Notes under the pieces: generated by a model
What the model was told of the DNA's origin: nothing
Seen by the model: the letters and a program-made list of their open reading frames with translations, nothing else
Database searches by the model: none
Translations under genes and position numbers: made by a program
NCBI GenBank assembly: GCA_018296165.2
Contig: JACKQL020000053.1
Span: forward strand, 310,001-374,000
From: Termitomyces sp. T153
Lineage: Eukaryota; Basidiomycota; Agaricomycetes; Agaricales; Lyophyllaceae
DNA length: 64,000 bases
Reading direction: 5' to 3'
In this document: positions 36,774-47,425 of the stretch, piece by piece
How positions within the stretch are numbered: the stretch's first letter is position 1
How the letters are laid out: each line of letters begins with the position of its first letter

Positions 36774-37195
36774 CATACCAACCTACTACCCACTACTCCT
36801 GAAAGCCAAAGGCAACAAGTAAGGATTCAAAGGAGACTTGAACAGTTACAAATGACAAATCCTAATGATTGTCATATAAATAGAAACAATAGATTGTTGG
36901 AACAGATCAATACTGTGGTTGTTCCATCACTTCAATTTGGGCCTGTGAGTATGGAAACTGGGGGTATTAATCAATCTATGGGATCTGGCAGTATGGGATC
37001 TGAGAGTTTGAAGCTTGGGAATAATCACCAATCTATAGCCACCACTTCTAGCTCTTCAGAAAGACCTATGAGGTGGCCAGGTGCTGCTGATGATCCATTT
37101 TCTATAGTGATCTCTGAAACTATTTTGCCTGAAGGATGGGATGCTCCTTTACAAAATACCATTCCTAGAATGGTGCCTTCTCCACTGTCATGACC
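36774..37195 (+). pseudogene. ORF fragment cut off by LTR element A
   Basis: An open frame begins after an acceptor-like TTGTAG at 36767-36772 and includes Met 36852 (MTNPNDCHINRNNRLLEQ). Composition is that of real protein, with a charged start (RIQRRLEQLQ) and a Ser/Gly-rich middle (GGINQSMGSGSMGSESL). Codons run up to 37185, and the stop TGA is supplied by the first bases of the LTR (TGTCATGA). The natural C-terminus is therefore lost. The family is unknown; I suspect a transposon protein from its surroundings. Confidence 0.5.
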
Positions 37196-38417
37196 CGTCC
37201 CCCTGGACCCCCGCACATTGTCCAGCAACCCCCCGATTCCCCAAAAACCCCCGACACTCTGCCGAACTGCTGCCCATGCCCCGTGCCTATTTCAGTTAGC
37301 CCCGACGCCTCCCCGGCTAACTCCGACGCCTCCCCAGCTAACTCCGATGCCTCCCCAGCTAACTCCGACGCCTCCCCAGCTAACTCCGACGGCCCCCTGG
37401 CCAACTTCGATGCCTTCCCCGCAGCCACTGACACTTACCCTGGATCTCCCAAACCCCAAGAACCACCCCTGCTGTTCCCAATCTTCGCCACCCATCATCA
37501 ACTCAACACCCTGGTTCCTCCGACCCACTCCGGAGTATCATGACAACCTCGGGACGACCCACGTTCCCAAATGATCCCATCAACATATCAGCGCGGCCCA
37601 ATCCTTGATTGCAACTGACACCCACCCACTCCGTTGAGCTCCGCCAAGCCCCACCGCCGCAGCCGACGTACCCCGGAGTTCTCCAGTAGTCAGTATATAA
37701 GCCGTCGAGTAGCTCTTTGTACTCTAGTCTTGATATTGCTTAACGTTACCTATGGTCTGATTGTTTCCTTCTTGTGTTTTGTGTTTCATGTTTTGTGTCT
37801 CGTTTTCCTTACTCTCCGTCTCCTGGTCTTATCTCAATCTCCCGGTCTTATCTCAGTCTCCCAGTCTTGTCTTGTCTCCACTTTGTTATCATTCTCATTA
37901 TCGTTTCGTATCTCCACCCAAATCTACTCTTGTTCCATATCGACTCCATTCCATTTTGTCTGACGCTGTCTTGGTGACTCCGTCCGACCATTGTGCCCAA
38001 GTCTTCATCAACCTTAACAACCTCACAAACTCCGCAATTACAATTACGAACCCCGACACCCTTTCACCAGGTCCAAACCTTGCTCTTCACTCGGTCCTGG
38101 ACTCCATCAACTCCAATTGATCTCCCATCAAACCCTGGCTCTGCTCCCATTGACCGCACAGCTGCCTACTCCTTTGCTTCTGCGAATCTCCCATACGGTC
38201 TTCTGCCTGAACCCTGCCAAGCCCATCCCGTTTCCTTGCAATCTGACTTCTCCAGACCTCCCTGGATCTGTCCAGATCACATCCCACCAACTATCCGTAC
38301 AAGCTATCAGTGCCCGGAACACTTTCAAGTGTTCGGTTGCCAGTGCAAGGGGATCACGCCCGCCTAGTAAGGACTCGCCCAGTGCAGCTGAGCCCCCGAG
38401 GTCAGCAGAACCTGACA
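37186..38417 (+). repeat. 5' LTR of element A
   Basis: TGTCA...TGACA ends, 1232 bp. It contains a 21-bp minisatellite (about 37310-37390, unit ACTCCGACGCCTCCCCAGCTA), a TATA box (37694-37700), a predicted transcript start about 32 bases on, and a pyrimidine-rich block with a 19-bp repeat (GGTCTTATCTCAGTCTCCC, about 37810-37870). Confidence 0.85.
37694..37700 (+). promoter_or_regulatory. TATA box in the element A LTR
   Basis: TATATAA in the context CAGTATATAAGCC. The same box is found in the other intact LTRs (for example on the minus strand at 45511-45518). The segment AGTCTTGATATT, matching the primer-binding site, starts 32 bases downstream (37726). Confidence 0.7.
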
Positions 38418-38418
38418 T

Positions 38419-38430
38419 AATATCAAGACT
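38419..38430 (+). other. Self-priming primer-binding site of element A
   Basis: AATATCAAGACT begins two bases after the LTR end. It is the exact complement of AGTCTTGATATT at 37726-37737, just downstream of the LTR TATA box, where the transcript should start. No TGG, the start of a tRNA-type site, is present here. This matches Tf1-type self-priming. Confidence 0.75.
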
Positions 38431-40006
38431 CTACCTTACCCTGTCCATGATGCCCGCATTATCTCCACACACACAATCAAATAACTCCAATGTCTATGGT
38501 CTACCCGTGCCTGGAAACCCTTATGATTCATATGGCCCTGCCCAATTTGCCGAGGCACATTGAGTCGCGGATCCAACACCAAACATCCCCTCTGCTCCGG
38601 TTACATCCATACAACGGCTCCCCCCCACGGACACCCTCCCCAACTCACACCCAACCTCCAACCCCTCGCGCAAACTGTCAAGTCATCTCCCACCCCACCC
38701 CTACCCTCTCCGCCAACTCCATTCTCTCACACAAGTTGACCCCAACATCACCCAAAAAACAGCATCCCAAAACCCAGCGACCACCTGACCAAATAAGCGA
38801 CAATGTCTCCGGCACCGCGCCAACCCTCCAACAAACAATAACGCCAACCCGCCACAAAACAGTCACCCATTGCGTGAAGGATCACCAGCCCCGATGAGAC
38901 CATGGAGAACGTGCTTCCCTGAAGCCTGCCTGTGGATCCACCGAACCACTAACAACCCCAAAGACCGATGCGACTAATCACCAACAACAGAGCAAGAACC
39001 CCAGACCTAGGCTACACTCCAACCCCAGAACCTGCTTCCGGACCTCAGTCGACTCGGCCATCACCTCTGCCCAACAAATAAAGGGACCCCAACACCTCTG
39101 ACCCGACCTCGACAACCCCGGAACAAGACCAAGACACCCCCAAGCCTCTAGACGGTCAGAAAAAGAACGGATACGCACCCGCCACCTAAAGCACAGCTCC
39201 AAGGTTAACGAGGAGAACCACGGCACCCCACTCTCGACAAGGGACAACTCTGGACCACGCTGCTATTCCACCACCCTCCCCCTCACAATCTGGAACCCCC
39301 GACAATGAGGACCCTGGGTGCCAAACCTCCCCGCATGCCACCCCCAAACCTAAACTCCACCCCCAGACTCCGCCACCTCCCATGAAGGAACCCCCAGCAT
39401 AGGAGCCACCCCAAACTAACTATAGGAAAAAAGACCCTATACAAAGTAGTTCCCCTAAGTACTCTAAATTCACTGACATGTTCATATAAGGGAGGGAGAA
39501 ACCCCACCATCACTCAGAGAACGTCGATCAGCGGTTTAAGCAACCTGACGACCCAAAGGGCACACACTCCGATAACCTTAAAGGACCTCCCCCACCCGGC
39601 TCGACAACCCAAACAACCCCGTGCCAGCCCAAAACTGCCCGACCCACCTCTCTGACCCCCTCCAAACCCCTTGACACAGCTCCAGACCCTGGCAACGCGA
39701 CTTCAGGGCCTCCGCTCCGACTACGACATTTGATCGAGGGGACTCACGGTGCCAGCCCAACAACGATGCCCTGGTAGCCCCAACTCCGTGACATAAATTG
39801 CCACCTGCCTGAATCCCGCCCCTACGCCGGAATATGTCCGTCAAACAGGGGACCACATCATCGGAGCACCCAGAAGCAAGCCACATACAAAGTATCCTCT
39901 TTGGAGTACCCAGAAGCAGGCCACACACGAAGTAATCTCTTGGAGTACCCTAAAGGTTGCTGATGCCTTTGCCAAGAAGCAAGCGGTGCCTCTCCCCACT
40001 GCCACC
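38431..40006. other. Internal DNA of element A, 5' part
   Basis: C-rich on the + strand and homologous to the corresponding part of element B on the minus strand (44795 leftwards); for example AGTCGCGGATCCAACACC at 38563 matches the complement near 44650. Open frames here are short and show no CCHC knuckle or pol motif. A TATA-like CATATAAGGG lies at about 39483, conserved in B. The 40007-40011 CCCGC is the target of B. Confidence 0.55.
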
Positions 40007-40011
40007 CCCGC

Positions 40012-41176
40012 TGTCAGGGTCCGCTGACCTCGGGGGCGCAGCTGCACTGGGCGAGTCCTTACTAGGCGGGCGTGATTCCCCTGCATTGGTGACCGGACAC
40101 TCAAAGACATTCTGGGTCCTGGGGGTTTGCACGGGTAATTGGGGAGATGTGATCCAGACAGGTCCGGGAAGGTCCGGAGAAGTCGGATTGTGGGGAAATG
40201 AGACGGTCTTGGCGGGGTTCAGGCAGAAGGCCGTACGGGAGATTTGCGGAAGCAAGGGAGTAGGTGGCTGTGTGATCAATGGGGGCGGAGCCGGGGTTTG
40301 ATGGGAGATCATTTGGAGTTGATGGAGTCCGGGACCGAGCGAAGAGTGAGGTTCGGACCTGGTAAGGAGTGTCGGGGTTCGTAATTATAATCGCGGAATT
40401 TGTGAGGTCGTTAGGGTTGATGAGGAATTGGGCACAAGGGTCAGACGACGTCACCGAGACGGCGTCAGACGAGACAATATGGAACAAGAGTAGATTCGAG
40501 TGGAGGTACGAAACGATAACGAGAGCGATAACGAAAAGGGGACGAGACAAGACCGGGAGACTGAGATAAGACCGGGAGACTGAGATAAGACCGGGAGACT
40601 GAGATAAGACCGGGAAACTGAGAGTAAGGAGAAAGAGATACGAAAACGAACACGAAACACAAAGAGGAAACAATCAGACCATAGGTAACGTTAAGCAATA
40701 TCAAGACTGGAGTACGAAGAGCTACTCGATGACTTATATACTGACTACCGGAGGACTTCGGGGTACATCGGCTGTGGCGGCGGGGCTTGGCGGGGCTTGA
40801 CGGAGTGGGCGGGTGTCGGTTGTGATCGAAGATCGTGCCGCGCTGATACGTTGATGGGATCGCGGGTTGTTCCGAGGTTGTCGTGATATTCCGGAATAGG
40901 TCGGAGGAAGCAGGGTGTTGAGTTAATGATGGGTGGGCGAAGATCAGGAATAGCGGGGGTGGTTCTCGGGGTTTGGGAAGCCCAGGGTAAGTGTCAGTGG
41001 CTGCGGGGCAGGCACCGAAGTTGGCCAGGGGGCCGTCGGAGTTAGCTGGGGAGGTGTCGGAGTTAGCCGAAGTAGGCGTGGGCATGGGCGGAAGTTCGGC
41101 GGAGCGTTGGGGGTCCTTTTGGGGGTTCGGGGGTTTGATGGACGATGTGCGGGGTTTTGGGGAACGGGTCGTGACA
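40012..41176 (-). repeat. 3' LTR of element B
   Basis: TGTCA...TGACA ends on the minus strand. It carries one more copy of the ACCGGGAGACTGAGATAAG unit (about 40550-40615) than the 5' LTR, and small differences such as GGGGGCGCAGC against GGGGGCACAGC. Confidence 0.87.
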
Positions 41177-41188
41177 TCACCCCCCTTT
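41177..41188 (-). other. Polypurine tract of element B
   Basis: On the minus strand AAAGGGGGGTGA lies directly before the 3' LTR start TGTCACG. It corresponds to GAAGGGGGGGTGA before the 3' LTR of A. This is the plus-strand primer site of LTR elements. Confidence 0.8.
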
Positions 41189-41386
41189 CAGCGTTGAGAC
41201 CCTTCGAGACGCGGGGCAGGACGGGGATCGGCGGGGCGTGGGAGTCGAAGCCGAGCAATATTGATCAATCCGCAGCGAGTGATAGCGGCGTGGGAGGCGA
41301 AGTCGAAGCGCGGCCGCCGTTTCGTCAGGGTCCTCCTCACTCAATTTAAAGCTTTGGGCGTGCCCCGGGGTTTCCCAAATTTCGTC

Positions 41387-42517
41387 ATGTCTTCCCCCAG
41401 CGTTCCAGTGGTTTCTCCCGCCGATTTAGACGAGGTGGTGGTGTATGACAGTGGGGGTGAGGAGTTCGAGCGTCGGCGCCGGGGTAGTGTTAGGGACCGG
41501 AGTCGTAAGTGTTGTCGAATTTTCCTTTCGGGATGGTTGACGGGGTTCCGGTAGAGTCGTCCGTAGTAGTAGTGGTGGACTTTCCAGGGGTTCCGAAGCG
41601 GACCAAGTTTCGTCCCGCGGTGCCAAAGGGGAAGGGGGCGTCTTCGGTGGTGGTTCGGGGAAAGCGTTGAGCTTCCCCACCCTCGGGGGCGGGACCCAGC
41701 AAGAGGCCGCGTGGGCGCGAGTTGTCGGCGGGGCCTCCCGAGTCTTCCCTCTTTTCCCCTGTCCCTGGCGTTCCCTCGGAGCGGTCGTCGAGTCCCTCCG
41801 CGCCGATTCCTTCAATCACGGAGGTCTTCCTTCGCAAGCAGGTGGAGGCCTTGACGACGTCGTTGGCAGTACGGGAGGGGGAGCTCCGCCGGGCGAGGGA
41901 GGATCGTGACGCGGCGCGGACGGAGAAGGAAGCGATGGAGCGGGAGAGGAATACTTCGGTGCGCGTGGCGACGGAGCGGGCGCTAGAGGTGCGGGGTCTG
42001 CGGGAGCGTCTGGCGCAGGTGGAGGGGCAACCCGCGGGGGAAGCGGAGGGGCGGGGACGAGTTCCGGAGGGGGATGCGTTGTGGGCGGAGCTGGAGGCGG
42101 CGAGGCGGAGGGAGGATTGGTTGGCCAACGAGGCCGCCTCGGGTCGCGCGGGGATTCTTTGTGAGTTGTCTCCCGTTCCTCCGTTCGTTATTGACGGTTC
42201 ATTTTCGGAGTTTAGGCTGGGTGCGGGAGCATCGGGTCCTCTTGGACGGTGCCTCCGCGGCGTTTGCGTCGATTCAGGACGGGTTGACGCAGGGGTCCGC
42301 GGTCCAGCCTCCGGAGTTGCAGCAGAGAATGGCGCGGTTGGAGAGGTTGCTGGCGGGGCATCGGCAACGCAATGCGGTGGCCCCAGGGTCGTGGTGGGAG
42401 GTGGCGGCCGATGCGGGGGAGGCATTGCCGGGGTTGGCGGAGATCCTAGCGGTGGTGCGGGCCCAGATGGAGGTCGACCTGGGGGTTGGGCTTCCGGGAG
42501 GTCCGGGGAGGGAGTGA
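41387..42517 (+). pseudogene. Antisense coiled-coil ORF of element B (one stop codon)
   Basis: This ORF runs against the element's own direction, beginning about 210 bases from its 3' LTR. Exon 1 starts MSSPSVPVVSPADLDEVVVY and ends at a good donor (C|GTAAGT, about 41504); exon 2 begins after CGGTAG near 41552. The body is a long coiled coil (AVREGELRRAREDRDAARTE; LEVRGLRERLAQVEGQ). A third exon, after a GTGAGT intron at about 42160-42215, starts CWVREHRVLLDGASAAF and ends at 42515-42517. A TGA at 41668-41670, where copy A has CGA, interrupts exon 2. The function is unknown; the retained introns and coiled coil suggest it once was, or in other copies is, a real protein. Confidence 0.65.
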
Positions 42518-44795
42518 GATGGGCGTGGGCCTCGTTTCTTGTCGCTCTCGGACTTGCTGCCTTCCCCGCCTAATGTATATATGATCTTTTGTACGCGAAC
42601 ATGTCATTTTTTGGTCCACGCAGGGGTGTGAGAGGGAGTTGAATCCCTAGTGAGTCCAGAGGCGGGGTTTACGCCCGCTAGTGCCATCTGCGCTGGCTAG
42701 TCCCGGGGTTGGTCGGGACGGGGCGGGGCATCGCAGGAGGGCTCCCGGGGTCTGTCGGGGTTGGTGGGAGTTCTCCGGTGGGGTCCCCGGCATTTCGGGC
42801 GGTGTCGTTGAATTCGTTTCTCGGAAATTTTCGACTGGGGGTGTAGGGGACGTGCGCCGTTTTGGTAGTAGAGGGTGGCCTTTGAATTTTGTACGGCGCC
42901 CAACGGGTTCGGGGCTTTGGTTGTCTCGGCGGTGCGGTGGGCGGGGGGTAATGGGGGTCTTCCCATGGTCTAGCCCTTACGTCGGTATTGGGGGTGAAGG
43001 CGGGCGGGCCCTTTTTTATTGGCGGGGTTGGGTGAGGCGGGGTTCATCTTCGCAGTATAGTTGGTCCGGGTCGGGGTCGTGTTCCGGAGTGCTGCGTCTG
43101 TGGGCGGGCCTGCTTCGGGTGGCGCTTTGGTGTGCTCTGGAGTGTCGATGACCGAGGGGGTAGGATGCGGGGTGATCAGTCCCAACCAGTTCCTTCGGGT
43201 CCGGGGCCCAATTTGGGGTTCCGGGTCATCTACATGATATTGCTCTCCTGACCAAAGGTAAGCCCGCGGCGGACAAAGGGGGTCTTACGTATTTCTGATA
43301 CTTCCTCGAGTTCGGAGGTTCGGGGGTCGGTGGTTCCTTCATCGGGAAGAAGTGGGTGGTCCCGGAGTCGACTCAAGGGTCACTTGGTGGGGGTTTGTTG
43401 GTTGTTCCTGGTTGTTGGGGCGGCGGGAAGGTCGGCCGCGGGGGGCACTGGAGTGGGGCTCCCCGGGAGATGCGGCAGGGTCGGATTTACTCTTCATTCG
43501 TGTTCCGGAGCGGTCCGGAGATTGTGCAAGTGCAGGGGTGATAGTGGGGGGAGGCACTGCCAGCTTGTCTGGAGGCCCCGGTGATGTGGCCCCTGTTCGG
43601 GCGGACATATTCCGGTGTAGGGGCGGGGTTCGGAGTGGGTGGTGATTTCTGTTGCGGAGTTGGGGCTACCAGGGCATCGTTGTCGAGCCGGCGCTGTGAG
43701 TTTTCTTGGTCAGATGTCGGGGTCGGAGCGGAGGCCCTGGAGTCGTGTCGCCAGGGTCCGGAGCCGGGTTGATGGGTTCGGAGGGGTCTGGGTGGGACTG
43801 TTTCGGGCTGGCGCGGGGTCGTTTTGGGTCGTCGAGCCATATGGGGGAGGTCTTTTGAGGATATGGGAGCGCGTGCCCCTGGGGGTTGTCGGGTCGCTTA
43901 AATGGCCGATCGTTGTTTTCTGGATGATGGTGGGGCTTCTCCCTCCCTTATATGAACATGTCAGCGAATTTAGAGTACTTGGGGAATTACTTCGTATAGG
44001 GTCCTTTTTCCTATAGTTGGTTCGGGGTGGCCCCTATGCTGGGGATTCCTTCGTGGGAGGTGGTGTAGTCTGGTGGCAGAGTGTAAGCTCGGGGATGTTT
44101 TGGTCCTGTTCCGGGGTTGTCAGGGTCGGGTCGGGGGAGTCGGGGCCCCTTCATTTGTTGGGCGGAGGTGACGGCCGATCGATCGAGGTCCGGAAGCAGG
44201 TCATGGGGTTGGAGCATAGCCTAGGTCTGAGGTTCTTGTCCTGTGGTGGATTCGAGCTTGATTTCGATGGTTTCGGGGTTAGTTGTCGGAGGGTTTAGTT
44301 CCTTGGAGGGGGTCGATAATAGGGTTTGGTGATGTTGTTGGTGATTAGTCGCGCTGTGGGTGACTGTTCCATGGCAGGTTGGCATTATTGTGGGTCGGAG
44401 GGCTGGTGCGGTGCCGGAGACCTTGTTACTCATTCGATCGGATGGTCGCCAGGCCTTAGGATGTTATTCTTTGGGTGATGTCAGGGTCGACTTTGTGCGA
44501 GAGAGCGGAGTTGGCGGGGAGTGTAGGGGTGGGGTGGAAGATGAGTTGACGGTTTGCGCGAGGGGTTGGGAGTTGGGTGTGAGCTGGGGAAGGTGTCCGT
44601 GGGGGGAGCCGTTGTATGAAAGTAACTGGAGCAGAGGGGACGTTTGGTGTCGGATCCACGACTCAATGTGCCTCGGCAAATTGGGCAGGGCCGTATGAAT
44701 CATAAGGGTTCCCCGGCACGGGTAGACCATAGACATCGGAGTTATTTGATTGTGTGTGCGGAGATAATGCGGGCATCACGGACGGGGTAAGGTCG
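42518..44795. other. Internal DNA of element B, 5' and middle part
   Basis: About 2.3 kb, G-rich on the + strand. Many open frames exist only because of the skewed composition. On the minus strand, the sense direction of B, I find no aspartic protease, RT YxDD box, RNase H or integrase HHCC motif. A downstream signal for the antisense ORF may be the TATATATGATC stretch near 42575. Confidence 0.5.
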
Positions 44796-44807
44796 AGTCT
44801 TGATATT
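44796..44807 (-). other. Self-priming primer-binding site of element B
   Basis: On the minus strand AATATCAAGACT follows the 5' LTR after one base. Its complement AGTCTTGATATT occurs in the same LTR (minus strand, 45474-45485), just downstream of the TATA box. The arrangement is the same as in A, although B and A are separate insertions. Confidence 0.75.
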
Positions 44808-44808
44808 A

Positions 44809-45954
44809 TGTCAGGGTCCGCTGACCTCGGGGGCACAGCTGCACTGGGCGAGTCCTTACTAGGCGGGCGTGATTCCCCTGCATTGGTGACCGGACACTCA
44901 AAGACATTCTGGGTCCTGGGGGTTTGCACGGGTAATTGGGGAGATGTGATCCAGACAGGTCCGGGAAGGTCCGGAGAAGTCGGGTTGTGGGGAAATGAGA
45001 CGGTCTTGGCGGGGTTCAGGCAGAAGGCCGTACGGGAGATTTGCGGAAGCAAGGGAGTAGGTGGCTGTGTGATCAATGGGGGCGGAGCCGGGGTTTGATG
45101 GGAGATCATTTGGAGTTGATGGAGTCCGGGACCGAGCGAAGAGTGAGGTCCGGACCTGGTAAGGAGTGTCGGGGTTCGTAATTATAATCGCGGAGTTCGT
45201 GAGGTCGTTAGGGTTGATGAAGAATTGGGCACAAGGGTCAGACGACGTCACCGAGACGGCATCGGACAAGACAATATGGAACAAGAGTAGATTCGAGCGG
45301 AGGTACGAAACGATAACGAGAACGATAACGAAAAGGGGACGAGACAAGACCGGGAGACTGAGATAAGACCGGGAGACTGAGATAAGACCGGGAAACTGAG
45401 AGTAAGGAGAAAGAGATACGAAAACGAACACGAAACACAAAGAGGAAACAATCAGACCATAGGTAACGTTAAGCAATATCAAGACTGGAGTACGAAGAGC
45501 TACTCGATGACTTATATACTGACTACCGGAGGACTTCGGGGTACATCGGCTGTGGCGGCGGGGCTTGGCGGGGCTTGACGGAGTGGGCGGGTGTCGGTTG
45601 TGATCGAAGATCGTGCCGCGCTGATACGTTGATGGGATCGCGGGTTGTTCCGAGGTTGTCGTGATATTCCGGAATAGGTCGGAGGAAGCAGGGTGTTGAG
45701 TTAATGATGGGTGGGCGAAGATCAGGAGTAGCGGGGGTGGTTCTCGGGGTTTGGGAAGCCCAGGGTAAGTGTCAGTGGCTGCGGGGCAGGCACCGAAGTT
45801 GGCCAGGGGGCCGTCGGAGTTAGCCGGGGAGGTGTCGGAGTTAGCCGAGGTAGGCGTGGGCATGGGCGGAAGTTCAGCGGAGCGTTGGGGGTCCTTTTGG
45901 GGGTTCGGGGGTTTGATGGACGATGTGCGGGGTTTTAGGGAACGGGTCGTGACA
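44809..45954 (-). repeat. 5' LTR of element B
   Basis: TGTCACGACCCG start at 45954 on the minus strand and TGACA end at 44809. It contains the TATA box (TATATAAG, minus strand, about 45511-45518) and two full ACCGGGAGACTGAGATAAG units. Confidence 0.87.
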
Positions 45955-45959
45955 CCCGC

Positions 45960-47425
45960 ATTTGCAACAATCTCTGGGCCGCTCCAGAACACAAATGACG
46001 AGTTGCCTCAACCCTGCCGCGACTCTCAGGGAGTCCCACTCCAGTGCCTCCCCGTGACCGACCTCCCTGCTGCCCCCCAACAATTGTGAACAACCATCTT
46101 CCCCCATCCAAGCTCAGCTCCAGGAGCCACCGCCACTCCTGCGTGACAACTCTGCTGCTCTGCAAAAAACCCCACACTGGAGCTCCCCCTCTGATTCACA
46201 ACACAACCCCACTTGTAAGTTAAGACCCAACCCCAACCTCTGCATCAGCTCCGGACCCCTGGTACTTGCGCTTGGAACTGTGGACCAACAAAATGCACCT
46301 CAGACCCCTTCCTCTGCCCGCACCTCCCCCAAAGCCAACACAACCAACAAACCCCCACCGAGTGGCCCTTGTGTCAACTCCGGGACCACCCAATTCTTCT
46401 CCAATGAAGAAATCACCGACTCCTAGGAAGGAACAATCCTCGGAACGAGCCCCAAAGCATCTCCGCTGAGGCAAGCCACTCCCCAACCAACCCCCGCACT
46501 GCCCCTGCCCCGAAAGAAACATCCACCAACACAACTCCAACAGACCTCCAAACTCAAGGGAGTGTCAGAAATACGTAAGACTTCTCTGTCCGCCTCGGGA
46601 TTTACCCTTGGTCAGGAAAGCAATGTTACGTAGATGACCCGGAACCTCAAATTTCGGCTCCAGACCCAAAGGAACTGGTCGGGACTGATCACCCTGCATC
46701 CTGCCCCCTTGGTCATTGACACTCCAGAGCACACTAAAGCACCACTCAAACATGCCTGCCCACAGACGCAATACTCTGGAACACGACCCCAACCCGGACC
46801 AACTATGCTACAAGGACGAACCTCGCCCCACCGACCCCCACCAATGAAGAAGGCCCTGCTGCCTTTGCCACCAGCGCCGGCATAAGGGCCAGATCTCACA
46901 GAAAGACCTCCGTCCCCCCCGCCAACTGCACTGCCAAGGAGACCAAAGCCCTGAACCCGCTGGACACCCATGAAAGATCCAAAGGTCTGCCCTCTGACAC
47001 CAATACGGCATACGTCCCCGCCACAGACTAAAGAAAACCCCTACACCCCTGGTCGGAAATTCCGAGAATCGAACTCAATAACACCACCCCGAAATGCCAT
47101 GGAACTCCACCGGAGAACTCCCACCACCCCCACCAAACCTCGGGAGCCCTCCCTGCGATGCCTCGCCCCGTCCCGACAAGCCCCGGGACCAGCCAGCACA
47201 GACGGCACTAGCGGGCATAACCCCCGCCTCTGGACTCACTAGGGATTCAACTCCCTCTCACACCCCTGTGTGTTTCGCTTACTTCGCCCTCATACAAACT
47301 AAAACCCCACTTTGCATGCCCAGGGACCAAGAAAAGGACATGTTCACATACAAAAAATTATATATACAACAAGGCGAGGGAGGCAGCAAGTCTGAGAGCA
47401 ACAAGAAACGAGGCCCGCACCCATC
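45960..47425. other. Internal DNA of element A, middle part
   Basis: Continues element A after the B insertion. C-rich on the + strand and matching B's internal DNA in reverse orientation (for example AAATACGTAAGAC near 46569 against the complement at 43284). No gag or pol motif. Several frames of 60-120 codons are composition artefacts. Confidence 0.5.

Larger units (their letters stand above)
40012..45954 (-). mobile_element. Element B: young nested non-autonomous LTR retrotransposon
   Basis: Reads on the minus strand: 5' LTR 44809-45954, internal 41177-44808 and 3' LTR 40012-41176. It sits in element A with a 5-bp target duplication CCCGC at 40007-40011 and 45955-45959. The LTRs are nearly identical, differing by scattered transitions and one unit of a 19-bp repeat, so the insertion is recent. 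It has the same self-priming site, polypurine tract and antisense coiled-coil ORF as A. Its 3.6-kb internal part has no recognisable gag or pol, so mobilisation would need proteins from another element. Total length is 5943 bp. Confidence 0.87.

Noticed and set aside
41490..42425. 311-codon minus-strand frame in element B
   Set aside because: It is the shadow of the antisense coiled-coil ORF in very GC-rich DNA; low-complexity Pro/Ala/Thr composition and no conservation as protein in copy A.
44898..45992. 364-codon minus-strand open frame across the 5' LTR of element B
   Set aside because: It starts outside the element and runs through U3, R and U5. The Pro/Ser/Thr-rich product is due to skewed base composition and repeat units; the same frame is broken in the other LTRs.
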